The position numbers were made by a program, and so were the translations under genes. From Sarcophilus harrisii (taxonomy: Eukaryota; Chordata; Mammalia; Dasyuromorphia; Dasyuridae): a DNA stretch of 64,000 bases. The stretch lies in the NCBI RefSeq assembly GCF_902635505.1, contig NC_045431.1:70494501-70558500 (forward strand). Direction: 5' to 3'. Below, in pieces: positions 9,655-20,665 of the stretch; positions within the stretch are counted from its first letter, which is position 1, and each line of letters starts with the position of its first letter. The notes beneath the pieces were generated by a model. It saw nothing but the letters and a program-made list of their open reading frames with translations, was not told where the DNA came from and made no database searches.

Positions 9655-10103
9655 TTATAACTTTAATTTGATTCATTAAATAAAAAATTAAAAATGCAAA
9701 ACAATATATTGTGATCAAGTCTAGGGGAGAAGTGGGAAAAGAAAGGGAAGAGAATGAAAAAGGAGAAAGCATAATTGATGGGGAGAGAGAGAACAAGTCA
9801 AAAGAATATAAACAAGGAAGCCAGGAGAAAGTTGTTCATAACTCTTGCAATTTCTCCCTAGTCCAAGCTTCCAGCCCCAGGCCTCCAACTGTTACTACCT
9901 GATCTGCTCAGAGAGTCCCATTGCCCCTTTCTCTTGCACACTCCTCAAGATAGCTATTCTATACTTACATTCCTTCTACTCAGTGCTGCCATTTTACTCT
10001 GATCCCCCTCTGTGCAGATGAATGCTTTTACTTCACTGAGATCAAGATCATCATGAGCTTATTCATTGTCCTTTTCTCATTTCTTCCTTTCCTTCCTATT
10101 CCA
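9655..10103 (+). repeat. Inverted repeat, left arm
   Basis: About 450 bp that reappears as its reverse complement at 10862-11312. Shared blocks include ATTCATTAAAT, GGAGAAAGC/GGAGAAAGT, ACAAGTCAAAAGAA, ATTTCTCCCTAGTC and AAGCTTCCAGCCCCAGGCC. By eye the arms are roughly 80-85% identical. The arm contains a degraded CR1/L2-like coding pattern (CADECFYFTEIK). A 19-bp direct repeat with two mismatches brackets it (TTTAACAACTGGCTCTTAG at 9614, TTTAACAATTAGCTCTTAG at about 10206). Confidence 0.8.
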
Positions 10104-10249
10104 TTAATATTTTCTCTTTGTTTAGATGATCAACAAAACAATAAATCAAGCCCTAATTTGTAGCAGTTGTTAATATGTGAGGTCTAAATGTTCACAATGA
10201 AAATTTAACAATTAGCTCTTAGGAGCAATAGAGCTGCCTCTGTGAATAA

Positions 10250-10830
10250 GGAACAACTAGATGGCAAGCTAACACAGTGGAAAGAATAATTTTCCCTGCT
10301 ATGGAAGGATCTGGATTCAAATTCTGAAGATTCTATTAGTATGACCTTGGATAAGGCACTTAATTCCATAATGTAGCTTTAATTCCCCTCTCTGTAAAAT
10401 GAGAAGGTTGTTCTACGTCCAAGTTTCTTAAACTGTGGGTCACAAACCCACATGAGATCGCATAACTGAATATAGAGGTGGCAAAAAATTTGGCAGCAGT
10501 AAAAGATAGCAAATATTCTGCCAAGAATATTTGTAAAAGTTTATATGAAAATAAGCATATCCATATCATTAATCTGCAAATTTGCTTTAATCTTTAATAA
10601 ATGGTAAAATTGTATATGTACCAAAGAATTGTTTTAAAATAAATTTCATTATGATTTAAAATCAGTAAATGTTTAATTTGTATACTTCTTTTATATATCT
10701 TACATACCCAACATCACATAAAAATTTCGTGAGCAAAAAGAGATCATGAAGGGAAAAAGTTTAAGAAGCCTTGGTCTTCATGATCTTTGAAGCCCTTTCT
10801 AGCCATTTATTTATAATCTTATGATCCACT
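10250..10830 (+). mobile_element. Ther1/MIR SINE, split by a hAT element
   Basis: AGCTAACACAGTGGAAAGAA, GGATTCAAATTCTGAAG and TGACCTTGGATAAGGCAC lead to TGAGAAGGTTGTTCTACGT at 10418. The SINE resumes at about 10775 with CTTCATGATCTTTGAAGCCC and ends near TAATCTTATGATCC. The two halves join in correct order across the hAT insert. Confidence 0.7.
10419..10774. mobile_element. hAT-type non-autonomous element
   Basis: Ends are CCAAGTTTCTTAAACTGTGG and, inverted, AAAGTTTAAGAAGCCTTGG, giving matching terminal inverted repeats. The internal GTGGGTCACAAACCCAC and GCAAAAAGAGATCATGAAGG resemble a marsupial Charlie-like family. The flanks TTCTACGT and GTCTTCAT could be an 8-bp duplication with three changes, so the exact ends are uncertain. 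No coding capacity. Confidence 0.65.
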
Positions 10831-10861
10831 GATTGGCCTTAGAAATAAAAGGCATATTTCC

Positions 10862-11312
10862 TCTTGAACAGGAAGGAAAGGAAGAAATGAGACAGTGACA
10901 ATGAGTTAATTTGTGATTATTTTGATCTCAATGAAATAAGATAGTTCATCTGCAAAAAGGGGGATGAGAGTAAAATGGTAGCATTGAGTAGAGAGAGTAG
11001 ACGTGGAATAGCTATCATGAGAAGTCTACAAGAGAAAGGAGGAATAGGATTATCTGAGCAGATAAGGTTGAGTTACAGTTGGAATGTGGCCTGGGGCTGG
11101 AAGCTTAGACTAGGGAGAAATTAAAAGAGATATGAAGAATTTTCTCCAAACCCCCTTGTTTACTTTCTTTTGACTTGTTTTCTTTCTCTCCCCATCTATT
11201 AGACTTTCTCCTTTTCCATTCTCTTCTCTTCCTACATTTTTCTGTGATTTGAATACACGTGTCCTTTTGCATTTTTATTTTTTGTATTTAATGAACCAAA
11301 TTATATATTTTT
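10862..11312 (-). repeat. Inverted repeat, right arm
   Basis: The reverse complement of this segment matches 9655-10103 end to end. In plus-strand order the shared blocks include GGAAGAAATGAGACAGTGAC, GGATGAGAGTAAAATGGTAG, GCCTGGGGCTGGAAGCTTAG and TGACTTGTTTTC. The spacer is about 760 bp. Confidence 0.8.
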
Positions 11313-11544
11313 GAGGAAAATGAGTTGCATGTTTTCTATTTTTTTCTCTGTCATAAAAATTAGTAGTAAATAGCTTTTTATATGTGTATGATCCAGAAGC
11401 TTTGAAGTTGAGAGAAGAAGAGAGAAGGGTCCCTCTCTCTTCACTAAATGTGTTTGCATGACATTAAGATAAAATTTTAAAAGTATTTTATTTTGGAACT
11501 CAGTAGCATATAATTTTCTATTTTCATTTTTTACAAAACTTCTT

Positions 11545-11971
11545 TTTTAATTTTTAAAGCTTTTTATTTTTAAAAGATATGCATGGATAATTTGTCAACA
11601 CTGACCTTGTGTTTCAGATTTTCCCCTCCTTCCCCCAACCTCCTCCCCTAGACGGCAGGCAATCCGATATATGTTATACATGTTAATACATGTTAAATCC
11701 AATATGAGTAAACATATTTATATAATTCTCTTTCTGTACAAGAAAAATCAGATCAAAAAGGAAAGTAAATGAGCAAGAAAATGAAATGCAAGCAAAAACA
11801 AAAAGAGTGAGAATGTTATGTTGTGGTCCACCCTCAGTTTCACAGACCTCTTTCTGGGTGTAGATGGCTCTGTTCATCACAAAATCATTGGAACTGGCAT
11901 CAATCATCTCATTGTTGGAATCACATTCATCAAAATTGATCATCATATAATATTGATGTTGCCATTCTATG
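11545..11971 (-). mobile_element. L1 3' end, antisense, with a 9-bp target duplication
   Basis: TTTAAAGCTTTTTATTTTTA, ATATGCATGGATAATTTG, a C-rich tract, then AGAAAAATCAGATCAAAAAG and ATGTTATGTTGTGGTCC, ending near TTGATCATCATATAATATTG. The flanks AAACTTCTT at 11536-11544 and 11972-11980 match. It is a 5'-truncated copy of about 427 bp. Confidence 0.85.
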
Positions 11972-11980
11972 AAACTTCTT

Positions 11981-12811
11981 AAAGAAGCAAAGTGACAAAG
12001 AAGTTGTCACTTTTCAATTGTCACTTTTGACTACTATTAACCTAACGGTAGAACATGTGAAACTACCAAATGTCATGTGACCTGCACATCCCATAAGGGA
12101 ATCCCAGGGGATAACCCCAGTAGGGGTTAGACTAATCCAGAGGGCAATAAGCAAGTAGCTTATTGGTTAGTTTATACCCTTCTATGGATGGAAAGAGAAC
12201 AGGGGGAGGGAGAAGAGTTGAAAAGATAAGGCAATAGAAAGCAATAGGTGATTGCCCAGCTTTATCTCTAACTGACCTTTAATCTGCCCTTGTAGTGATA
12301 TTCTGAAAGCCCAGACTACTAAAGCTATACACCTGGAAATTCTACTTTTTGTAAAAATGTAGTCTAATAACTAGGTATCTGAAAAATTTTCCTTTTTTGC
12401 TGGAGAGAGATGATACAATAATTGTTGTTTAGGATGTAATCTATAAAGAAAATAACATATGACCTGGAAAGCAGAGAGTAGCTGTCAAATTATAATATGA
12501 AATAGAACAAGGCTACTATACGTTGAATGCCTCTGGAGTGGCAGTTATGATCCGTATTTCTTGGAATTGTTTTGACATTATATTCTGTAATTTCACCATT
12601 TTGCGACTCTGGATTCCCTGCTTATTTATTATTATTTTAAAAAGTTATTATGCCAGTTTATTACAGGAAACATACACGCTTTCTGTATCATTTTGAAGAT
12701 ACTTGCTTGTGTTGTAGGTGACCCCTTCATATATCAAAGTCTTGTAACCAGAGAGTGAAAAAAGAGTTGGTCATTCTGTGTTTCTCTGTGTATTTTTGTA
12801 TGGATGAGTGT
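11981..12811. other. No recognised feature
   Basis: Apparently unique, AT-rich DNA. A small inverted pair GTGACAAAGAAGTTGTCAC lies at 11991-12009. I see no SINE core, LINE reading pattern or long open frame. Confidence 0.5.
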
Positions 12812-12830
12812 GAGAGAGATAGATCTAGGA

Positions 12831-12891
<61 letters not shown>

Positions 12892-13150
12892 AAGAGAGAC
12901 AGAGAGACAAAGAGAGACAGAGAGAGATAGAGACAGAGACAGACAGAGAGACAGAGAGACACAACACACAGAGAGACAGAGACAAAGAAATAGAGAGACA
13001 AAGACAGAGAGAGACAGAGACAGGCAGATAGACAGAGACAGAGAGAGGGGAGAGGGAGGGAGGGAAAAAGAGAGACAGACTGACAGAGTGAAAAAGAAAG
13101 ACACACACACACACACAGACAGAGATAGACAGAGAAAGAGAAAGGGGGAG
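12812..13150. repeat. GA-rich microsatellite
   Basis: Pure (GA)n near 12838-12890 passes into GACA/GAGACA units and ends with (CA)n at about 13100-13117. Long Arg/Glu frames on one strand and Ser/Leu frames on the other are repeat artefacts. Confidence 0.97.
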
Positions 13151-13599
13151 GGGTTGGGATTATATGTGTCACATCATGAGTTCACCCAGAATGCGATCAG
13201 ACTTGTCTTCTAATCAAAATATTTACCATTCTCACGTGAGTCTTAGGTCAGTTTGAAGCAGTCTGTCAAACTTTTGTGTATCATTCTCTTCCCATAATAG
13301 TGGTCGGGATAGTTCAATGATGAGAAATTGGAGACAATATATGGTCATCCTTTGGACTGGTTTGGGCATTGGTAGAGAAGGGGAGGAATGCTACTGTCCC
13401 AATTTCTTCCTCTTCTAGAAGCTAAAGCTTGCTTTCCTGCTCACTTTTCTTTGTTTCTAATCCAAATAAGCAACTTTAGCAGTGCTTGCTTGGGATTACA
13501 GACAATAAAGTTCGCCTGTAGCACAATTTCATTGATGGTAGCAACATTTCACTCAAAAAGAAAAGATGCTTGCATTCCTGATGCTTAGATAGAGACATC

Positions 13600-15025
13600 T
13601 TAACATCATATGATTTGGATTTTTCTTCATCATCCTCTCAGGAACACAAAGGTGAGAGGTGATTAAAGTGGTCTTCCTCTTAACTCTGAACTTAGTGTTG
13701 ATTTTTTAGGTAACAATGAAACCTACCTCCATTTTCTTGACAGAGATCCCTAAATGCATATCATTCATGAATCTGAGTGTATGAATCATGTTAAATTCGG
13801 CAACTTCAAATCATGTCTTAGACTATGGCTCTGTCAGCTGAGGATCCTTCTTCCCTATAACTGATCTCTTAAGACAGAATTTCAAATTGCTTTGGATCTC
13901 TAAGGTGATCCTCTACTGGGTTCCTTTTGATTTTTAGGTCATGCTGAAGACCTGAATCCCTCTCAAAGTACTCCTTCCATTTCAGTGCCTTCTGTAAGAT
14001 GTTACTGAGAATGTCTTCTGCACTATCCAGCTGAATAAGGAAGAATTTACGAGCGACATAATTTTTAACAAAGAACTATTGTTTAATTGCAGTATCACAA
14101 GGTCAAGAATTCTTAACCAAGTCTAAAGTACTAAAGCCAAATTTCTAAATGGGTTCATTAGAATCCAAGGAAATCTGTATCAACTTTCCCATTGTTCTTG
14201 ACAGTATGGAGACAGTAATTAATGATGCTGTCATTGAGATTGAGTTACTGTCCTTCACTGGTTTACTATCAGCAGATGAGGATAATTGGGCCATGTACCC
14301 CACTGGCATGTGCTACATTGATGACTGTCATAGGCAGCAGTCTATCTTGGTTTAAAAGCAGTGGGGCATAGGAATCAATTTTTTTGGTTGTAATGGTCCT
14401 TACTTGACCCTGATGATCAAATTTTAAAGATCTATTAGAAGGATTATTCATGTGAAGTGAGCATTGTTCTTTCTAGTTATTTAAAGAGAATAGATTGCTT
14501 CATAGGTTAGAAATTTTGACTTTGAAGATGTTGTTGTTTTGGTTTGTGTGTGTGTGTGTTATGATTTTAATCAGAATGAGCTAAACTCCTTTATTGGGTG
14601 ACACGTTTTCCTTCTCTGTCTCTCTGTCTGTCTCTCTCCATTTTATCGTTGAGCTTTTTCTGATGTTGCAGTCCCAACTTAAGGTATTATTAATAAATTT
14701 GTGAGAATAGAGTTAAAACTGAGTCTCCTCACTGATTCCTATCATTTTTAAGCCATCATAACCAATCCCCAAAGGTGGATGAAACTTTTCCAGATCCATA
14801 TCATGATATAAACATGTATCATCACTGGTCAATTGTAGATATGAGCCAACATGACTGGTTATCCAGGGAGGCCATTCTTTATGGGGGCCAATTTCCTTAA
14901 AAGACTTTTCCCCCTTCTTTCCCATATTGCTCCATGGGATCTCTAGAATTCTTGGGAAGGGGGGCATAAGGGGATTACTATTTGAATTGGGTGCTACTTC
15001 TAAGTTCATGATGAAACTCATCTCC
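13600..15025 (-). other. Unidentified coding-like stretch, antisense
   Basis: No repeat family is obvious. Several minus-strand frames read like worn coding sequence: 14451-14269 (SYAPLLLNQDRLLPMTVINV), a patch near 14080-13870 (KFFLIQLDSAEDILSNILQK, then ALKWKEYFERDSGLQ) and 15021-14713 (KEWPPWITSHVGSYLQLTSD, then DMDLEKFHPPLGIGYDGLK). Together they span about 1.2 kb in one direction with frame changes. I cannot name the source; a decayed retrocopy of a host gene or a worn mobile-element gene are both possible. I assign no function. The DNA just upstream (13151-13600) also shows no repeat I recognise. Confidence 0.25.
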
Positions 15026-15254
15026 TGCCCCTGCTCCCTCCAGGCCCCAATGCCTCTCTTGACCTATCCATGACTTTCATGATCAGATCTATTTATTTGT
15101 TATGATGCTCCCAACTGTAAAAGCACTTTTTTTTCTATGTTCACAAAAAGAATTGACTTACCACCTCTATCTTTAATCACCAGTAACACTAAAAGAATTA
15201 ATACATGGCCACTTCTCTGGATTTATCACAACCTGAAAAAGTCTGTTTGGAGCC

Positions 15255-15392
15255 CATAATTTATTATAGTGTAGAAGCCCTAAACTTACAGTTAAAAGAT
15301 CTGGACTCAAATCCAGTCTGTATAACCCTCAGGCTCTTTATACATCAGAATGAGGAAATTGGAATAGGTGATCCTCATCAACTCTTTCTTCT
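15255..15392 (+). mobile_element. MIR-like SINE
   Basis: AAGATCTGGACTCAAATCC (B-box region), CCTCAGGCTCTTTATACATC and GAAATTGGAATAGGTGATCC follow CORE-SINE order. Confidence 0.5.
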
Positions 15393-15399
15393 CCCCGCA

Positions 15400-15790
15400 A
15401 CAGTATTTTATTTGTCCAAATGTACATAGTTTCCAACATTCATTTTTGTCAGATTTTGTGTTCCAATTTTTTCTCCCTCCCTTCTTTACCTCCTCCCCTC
15501 CCCAAGACAGCAAGCAAACTGATATAGGTAAACATGAACAATTCTTTTAAACATATTTCCATATTTGTCATGTTATACAAGAAAAATCAGACCAAAGGAG
15601 AAAAACACACACAAAAAAAGAAAAAGCAAGCAAGCAAACAAACAAAAGAAAGTAAAAAATACTATCTTTTGTTCCACATTCAATCTCCATAGTTCTATCT
15701 CTGGATGCAGATGGCATTTTCCATCCCAAGTTTCTTCGAACTGTCTTGAATCACCACATTGCTGAGAAGAAATTCAAAATTTCTGTAGGC
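15400..15790 (-). mobile_element. L1 3' end, antisense
   Basis: CAGTATTTTATTTGTCCAAA, TTTTGTGTTCCAATTTTTTC, a C-rich tract, AGACAGCAAGCAAACTG and AGAAAAATCAGACCAAAGG are in antisense L1 order, truncated near TTGCTGAGAAGAAATTC. Confidence 0.85.
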
Positions 15791-15839
15791 TAATTTTTGG
15801 TTCTGCTGTTTAAAGGAGTCTTATAAAAAGAATTTTTCA

Positions 15840-15990
15840 GGGGCAGCTGGGTGGCACAGTGTTTAAAACATTGGCCCTGGAGTAAGGAGGACCTGACTGG
15901 GTTAAAATCTGGCCTCAGACACTTACCATTTCCTAACTGTGTGATTCTGGACAAGTCACTAAACTCTAATTGCCTTGCAAAAAATTTCAT
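15840..15990 (+). mobile_element. WSINE-type marsupial SINE
   Basis: GGGGCAGCTGGGTGGCACAG, a GGAGTAAGGAGGACCTGA segment, TCTGGCCTCAGACACTTAC and AACTCTAATTGCCTTGC. Close to full length and moderately diverged. Confidence 0.9.
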
Positions 15991-16124
15991 ACGCAAATGA
16001 ATTCTGAAGAAAGTAAATATGACTTTCAAATAACACAGTAGACATTAGTTGCTTTGATGGATAAATGACTATATGTTGCTCCTTCCATCATACCGTTTCT
16101 GTATCTTCTTCAAGTGACCATATT

Positions 16125-16350
16125 GTATTTGGGATAGAACACTGGCCTAGGTGTTAGAAAGACCTTCAAATCCTTTTACTGACATTTATTACCTATGTGA
16201 TACCAGGCAAGTCACTTAATAATCTCTTTTGCCCCCAGTTTGCTCATCTACAGATGGTGATAATAATGCTTCACAAGATCATTGTGTATAATATATATGA
16301 AATATATTTTCAATTTTATAAATATCAATTATTTTTACATTATGCTATTT
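16125..16350 (+). mobile_element. MIR SINE
   Basis: GGGATAGAACACTGGCCTAG, AGGCAAGTCACTTAATAATC, GTTTGCTCATCTACAGATGG and a tail with TTTTATAAATATCAATTATT. Confidence 0.6.
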
Positions 16351-16519
16351 TTGTCCTTTTTTTTCCATAAATGCAAATTTCATTCCCTTGTTTTCCATAG
16401 AGGTTCTATCCAATCATCTGGAATTCTTCCGCTGATTCTTTTAAATTCATCACTATAACATCTTGGCTATCTATTGCTTGCCTCTCGTTGTTGCTAAATG
16501 ACAATACTAGAAATCTTTC

Positions 16520-16690
16520 ACATAGAGAGAGAGCTTTAAGGATTTCAAAGTTCTTTGCATACATTTTCTTATTCAAATTTCACAACATCCCTAAGAGATT
16601 AGGCACAGTTGATTTTTTTTTTTTTATCCCCATTTTACAGGTGAGGAAACTACAGCTGAGAACAGGGATAATTATGTTCAATCCCAAGGC
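16520..16690 (-). mobile_element. MIR-like SINE, antisense
   Basis: GATTTCAAAGTTCTTTGCAT, CACAACATCCCTAAGAGATT and CATTTTACAGGTGAGGAAAC give reverse MIR order, with a T13 run in the middle. Confidence 0.6.
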
Positions 16691-16717
16691 AATAGGAAAT
16701 TAATGGAATTTATTTAA

Positions 16718-16835
16718 AAGATATTGTGGCATAGTAAATAGTGAGTTGAACTTGGAATCAGGAAGACCTGGGATCAAAAATCCCATTTCAAATACTTCCT
16801 AGCTATTTGACAAAGGGCAAGTCACAAAGTTAGTA
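16718..16835 (+). mobile_element. Marsupial SINE, partial
   Basis: TGGCATAGTAAATAGTGAGT, GGAATCAGGAAGACCTGGG, TTCCTAGCTATTTGAC and GGGCAAGTCAC are the centre of a tRNA-derived SINE. Bases 16836-17560 show nothing I recognise. Confidence 0.65.
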
Positions 16836-17564
16836 ACTGTCACAGATATGATTGTAATCTAGGTGTTCTGACTGCAATCCCAGAATTCAACTTATTATAT
16901 TCTTCTTCTTCTCTATGACTAATCATTTTTTTCTGTAATAATATATGATTTTAATAATATATTTCCTATCAACTTTCATGGTGTTAAATGATTACTAAAT
17001 AAAAAATATGCTTTGAGAAAAAGAAAAATCACAAATAACTCAAAAGACAAGAGAGATGGATGGTGAACCTAAGCAATTGGATGGAGCATGTTACTGACAA
17101 CAGCATTAAATATCATTTTTTTACATCAGCTAGTGACTATCTGGTATTACTTCTCAATGTGTAAATTAATTCATCAGAATATTTACAAAATTATAATTTT
17201 AAACCAAATGCTTTCTTAATGCCTCGATTGGTAGTTCTCAAATGCCTCCATTTTCTCAGAAAGCAACTAGAAACACTAATTATTTGGGTTTTGATATAGC
17301 CAGATTCCATTCTCTGGATAAGTAAGTCTATGAAATTTAACTCTTACTCTGTTGTTAAGGTCACATTCACTAGGGAACACATTTGGTATCCATATGGATC
17401 ATTTTAAAAGTATGTCTTTCCCCATTATTATCCATTTGGAAGTATATTCCTCTGACTTTCTTCCAAGAGTTTGTGGTTTCTTGGGTTATTTATCACTCTT
17501 AATCTTAGATAATCAAGTTTTTTAGGACTTTGATAAGTATTTGATAAAGTGATTTCATAGCATC

Positions 17565-17665
17565 ACAGGATTTAGATCTGGAGAAATCAAAGACCATATA
17601 ATCTCATTCCCTCATTAGTGGCAATTAGAGTTGAGTTTCAAAGCCAGGACTTCTGACTTCAGTTT
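17565..17665 (-). mobile_element. MIR/Ther1-like fragment, antisense
   Basis: GCATCACAGGATTTAGATCT, CATATAATCTCATTCCCTC and GCCAGGACTTCTGACTTC. Confidence 0.45.
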
Positions 17666-18344
17666 TATTTCTCCTTCATCCTTTTTTCTTCATCGCCAGA
17701 AATAACCATAGGCTCCATAATAATGAGGCCAGATGACTGTTGCAGACTCGACCTCATGAAATGGCTACGCCTCAATGGGGTCACCATAGTCTAGAATCTG
17801 GTCCTCATTTTGGAGAGGATCAACAATTTCATTGGTTTATTCAAGGATAATTATGCTTTAATGGGCTGACTCACACGAACCAAATCTCAGAAGAAACTAA
17901 TTTATAAATCAAAATGCCAATTAATTTATAATGGAAGATATAGTTGGTCTGAGAACTGGGACAAGTTATCTCCATCTGTTGATGGTGAATATCTCCTTGA
18001 GACAAATTAAGATCAGAAAGTTGCTTAAGGAGAATAGTGCAAAGGAGCCAGATAAATTGAAGGGATATTCTTCTCAAATTATGGTAGACTGATGAATTGC
18101 CTTGTCCATTCTGGGGAGATGTTAAAGAACTAGGACCTGTTGTCTAAAATCAATTTACCCTCTTCCCTTGGGTAGTGCTAGAGAAATCCTGATATTTTTA
18201 ATCACTTTAAAAAAAATTCTATGCAAACCACCATTTTTTGCCACTCAGAGTCTATCTTAATTAAGGCCTTAAAGACTCATTTCGAATCTCTTTCTAATTA
18301 TAACCTATGAGCTAGAATTTCAATACTTAATCCACAAAAACCTG

Positions 18345-18448
18345 ATGATGTGGGTGCTATTATCATCTCCATTTTTTATAGAAGAAAATTGAAATTGAGA
18401 GATAGATTAAGTGATTTGTCTGACTAAGGCAGGATTTGAACTCAGGTC
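18345..18448 (-). mobile_element. MIR fragment, antisense
   Basis: GGGTGCTATTATCATCTCC, AATTGAAATTGAGAGATAG and TGGCAGGATTTGAACTCAGG-like order, running straight into a CT-rich tract. Bases 17666-18344 show no feature I can name, apart from GGTCCTCATTTTGGAGAGG near 17800, faintly like the SINE tail at 53.5 kb. Confidence 0.5.
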
Positions 18449-18545
18449 TCCTTCCCTCTCTCTCTTCTTCCCTCTCTCCCTTTTCCCCTCCCTTTTTCTG
18501 TTCCTTCCTTCCTTCTTTCCTTCCTTCTTCCTTCTCTATTTTATC
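18449..18545. repeat. CT-rich low-complexity tract
   Basis: CCTT, CTCT and TTCC units with no fixed period. Confidence 0.9.
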
Positions 18546-18599
18546 CTCCACACAGGTGTCAAAGTGATTTTTTTAAAGTAAAAATCTGACAAAGTATCA

Positions 18600-18680
18600 C
18601 TCATGGAATCCTGGATTTGGAACTGAAAGAGCCTTTTGAAGTCAAATACAACTATCCTATTTTATAAATGAGAAAATCAA
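18600..18680 (-). mobile_element. MIR/Ther1-like fragment, antisense
   Basis: GGAATCCTGGATTTGGAACT, GAAAGAGCCTTTTGAAG and ATTTTATAAATGAGAAAAT match the reverse 3' segment. Confidence 0.5.
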
Positions 18681-20014
18681 TTGACATTCTACTAATTTCA
18701 CTGAGTTCTGTAATTTAAAAAACTGCCTCAACAAAATCCATAATGATGTGAAAATTGATCTAGACATACACACTGGGAGAGCAAAATGGATGAAAACTGT
18801 ATATTGTCCAGCTGGCAGGCAGTTTGATGGCGCTAACATTTTATATAGACATCAATATGCCCATACTTGAGAAACATGCTTCATTCAGATGGACAGGTAT
18901 ACAAAACACTGAGCTCTGTTCTTCTTGGGAAACTATACCATGCTTCTATTGATTCCCAAACTATTCATCTGATGAAAAAAATCCACCTCTGTTTTCATAG
19001 AAATGCTATATAATTGTGAATTATGAATCAGCACAATCTCAGAGAAGAATTTAAAAAATAAGAACTCTCACCAAAAAATAATGGAAAAAGAAATATGGTG
19101 GTATCCTCTTACCAATAATGATTTATATAAGAGAAGTGGTCCAAAAAGATCATATATGATTTTTAAAAAGATGGACTGTTCAGGAAGTGAAAATGAGAGA
19201 CAACCCATGGATAGCCAGAGTAGTAGGCTCATGCTCCATAGCTACCAAAAGAACAATCAGAGGGTCTTCTGGGAATGAGGAGTTTCTTTGCCCTGAATCT
19301 ATGGGGAAGGATAGATACAAATTAAAAATAATAAAGAGCTATGGATGAGTTGTGAGTTGCATTAGGGGAGACAGTACCTACACCAATGGATCCATATAAA
19401 TATGGATCCTCAGAATGAAATATCAAAGCAATCCTACTATTTTCCCCCACTGGGAGTCTTATTGATCAGACCTCATTCAGGATCAAATTTGGAATGAAAT
19501 GAAATACTCATAGACCTCGCAGCAATGAACAAAAGGAGGGTTACTTGATCATAATATGGAAAGAATATTCAGCAGGAAAACTGTGCCTGCCTCTATGCTG
19601 GCTATATTGTTGCAAGTTAAGCTTTTGACTTCTCATTCAGTGGCTCTTTTACCTACGCCACCAGGAAGTTACATCAAATGGTTAGGACCTCTCTCTTTAT
19701 TTCTGTTCAGTCTGAAGAGTGATTTCAATACCTTTAAAAGAGAAAAAAAAAAATCCCAAACTTGGTTAGTCTGTTTAGTCTAGGATCTTAGGAAAAACTA
19801 GCCCAACCTATGTGGAAGGGAGAATAACAGGCATCATTCAACACTATTGTTCCTCTGAACCCAGGTACCCATCCATCTTGAAAAAATGTACCCCATTAGT
19901 TACAATGAAGACCAGATAAATAGGTTTGGATCAGAGCTCAACTATCACTGCTATTGGGAAAACCACTCAGTGCTCATTTCTTATTGACAACGGATCAGTA
20001 GTATTGCCCTTGTA
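18681..20014. other. No firm feature; weak LINE-like reading
   Basis: Plus-strand frames near 18690-18840 (IHNDVKIDLDIHTGRAKW, AGRQFDGANI) and 19081-19275 faintly recall the C-terminal part of RTE-type reverse transcriptases, but not enough to assign. The rest is AT-rich DNA without SINE cores. Confidence 0.25.
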
Positions 20015-20180
20015 GATAATAATAACATAACTCACCTTTTTATATAGTACTTTATAGCTTACATAGTATATTACAAATATCTTCTCATTTGATCCTTATG
20101 ATAGCCTTGGGAGGTAACCAGGATCCAAATTCACGCCAGCTGATTCCAAGTCATGAGTGCATTCCACTACAACATGATAC
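20015..20180 (-). mobile_element. MIR-like SINE, antisense
   Basis: TAGTACTTTATAGCTTACAT, CTTCTCATTTGATCCTTATG and ATAGCCTTGGGAGGTAAC, then a worn 3' part. Confidence 0.55.
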
Positions 20181-20196
20181 TTTTGAAGGATATGGG

Positions 20197-20238
<42 letters not shown>
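20197..20238. repeat. (GT)n microsatellite
   Basis: About 20 uninterrupted GT units. Confidence 0.97.
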
Positions 20239-20241
<3 letters not shown>

Positions 20242-20594
20242 AGTATTATGGGATGATAATTAAAGAATGTTACTACTTGAGACTCAAAAGCACATGAGAC
20301 ATAAGGTCTTAACTTTAGCGACAGTGTCCCATATATTTTAGATCAGCAGGATGTTCCTTTAAACAACTTCTGACCTTCATTATACACTGTGCAGTAATAA
20401 GGAAGGAATCTAATGCAACTTGAGTACTAAGTTTGAGAAGGAAGGACAAGCACATCTTGGTTTCCAACTTCATCAACAAAAAAGAAATTAAACCGAGGGG
20501 GAAAAAAAGCTAATGAACAAAATATTGCGACATGAGAGCCCATGGCATGTGTTGCAATGCTGGGCGATAATAATAAAATGAATACCAGTTTATG

Positions 20595-20665
20595 AGAGGC
20601 AGGGCAGTATGATGGAAAGAGTTATAAACTTGGAAGTGGGAAGTTTGGGGTCTAGTTTGCAAATG
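20595..20665 (+). mobile_element. MIR SINE head, cut by an LTR
   Basis: GAGGCAGGGCAGTATGATGG, AAAGAGTTATAAACTTGGAA and GGTCTAGTTTGC are a CORE-SINE 5' part that stops exactly at the proposed LTR start. A clean continuation beyond 21174 is not visible. Confidence 0.45.

Noticed and set aside
12727-13213. Open frames of 115-152 codons rich in Arg/Glu or Ser/Leu
   Set aside because: They span the (GA)n microsatellite.
17690-17835. Another copy of the SINE seen at 53.5 kb
   Set aside because: Only GGTCCTCATTTTGGAGAGG resembles the tail; the body does not match.
18681-19280. RTE-type LINE coding relic
   Set aside because: Only faint resemblance (VKIDLDIHTGRAK); no catalytic or ASETW motif.
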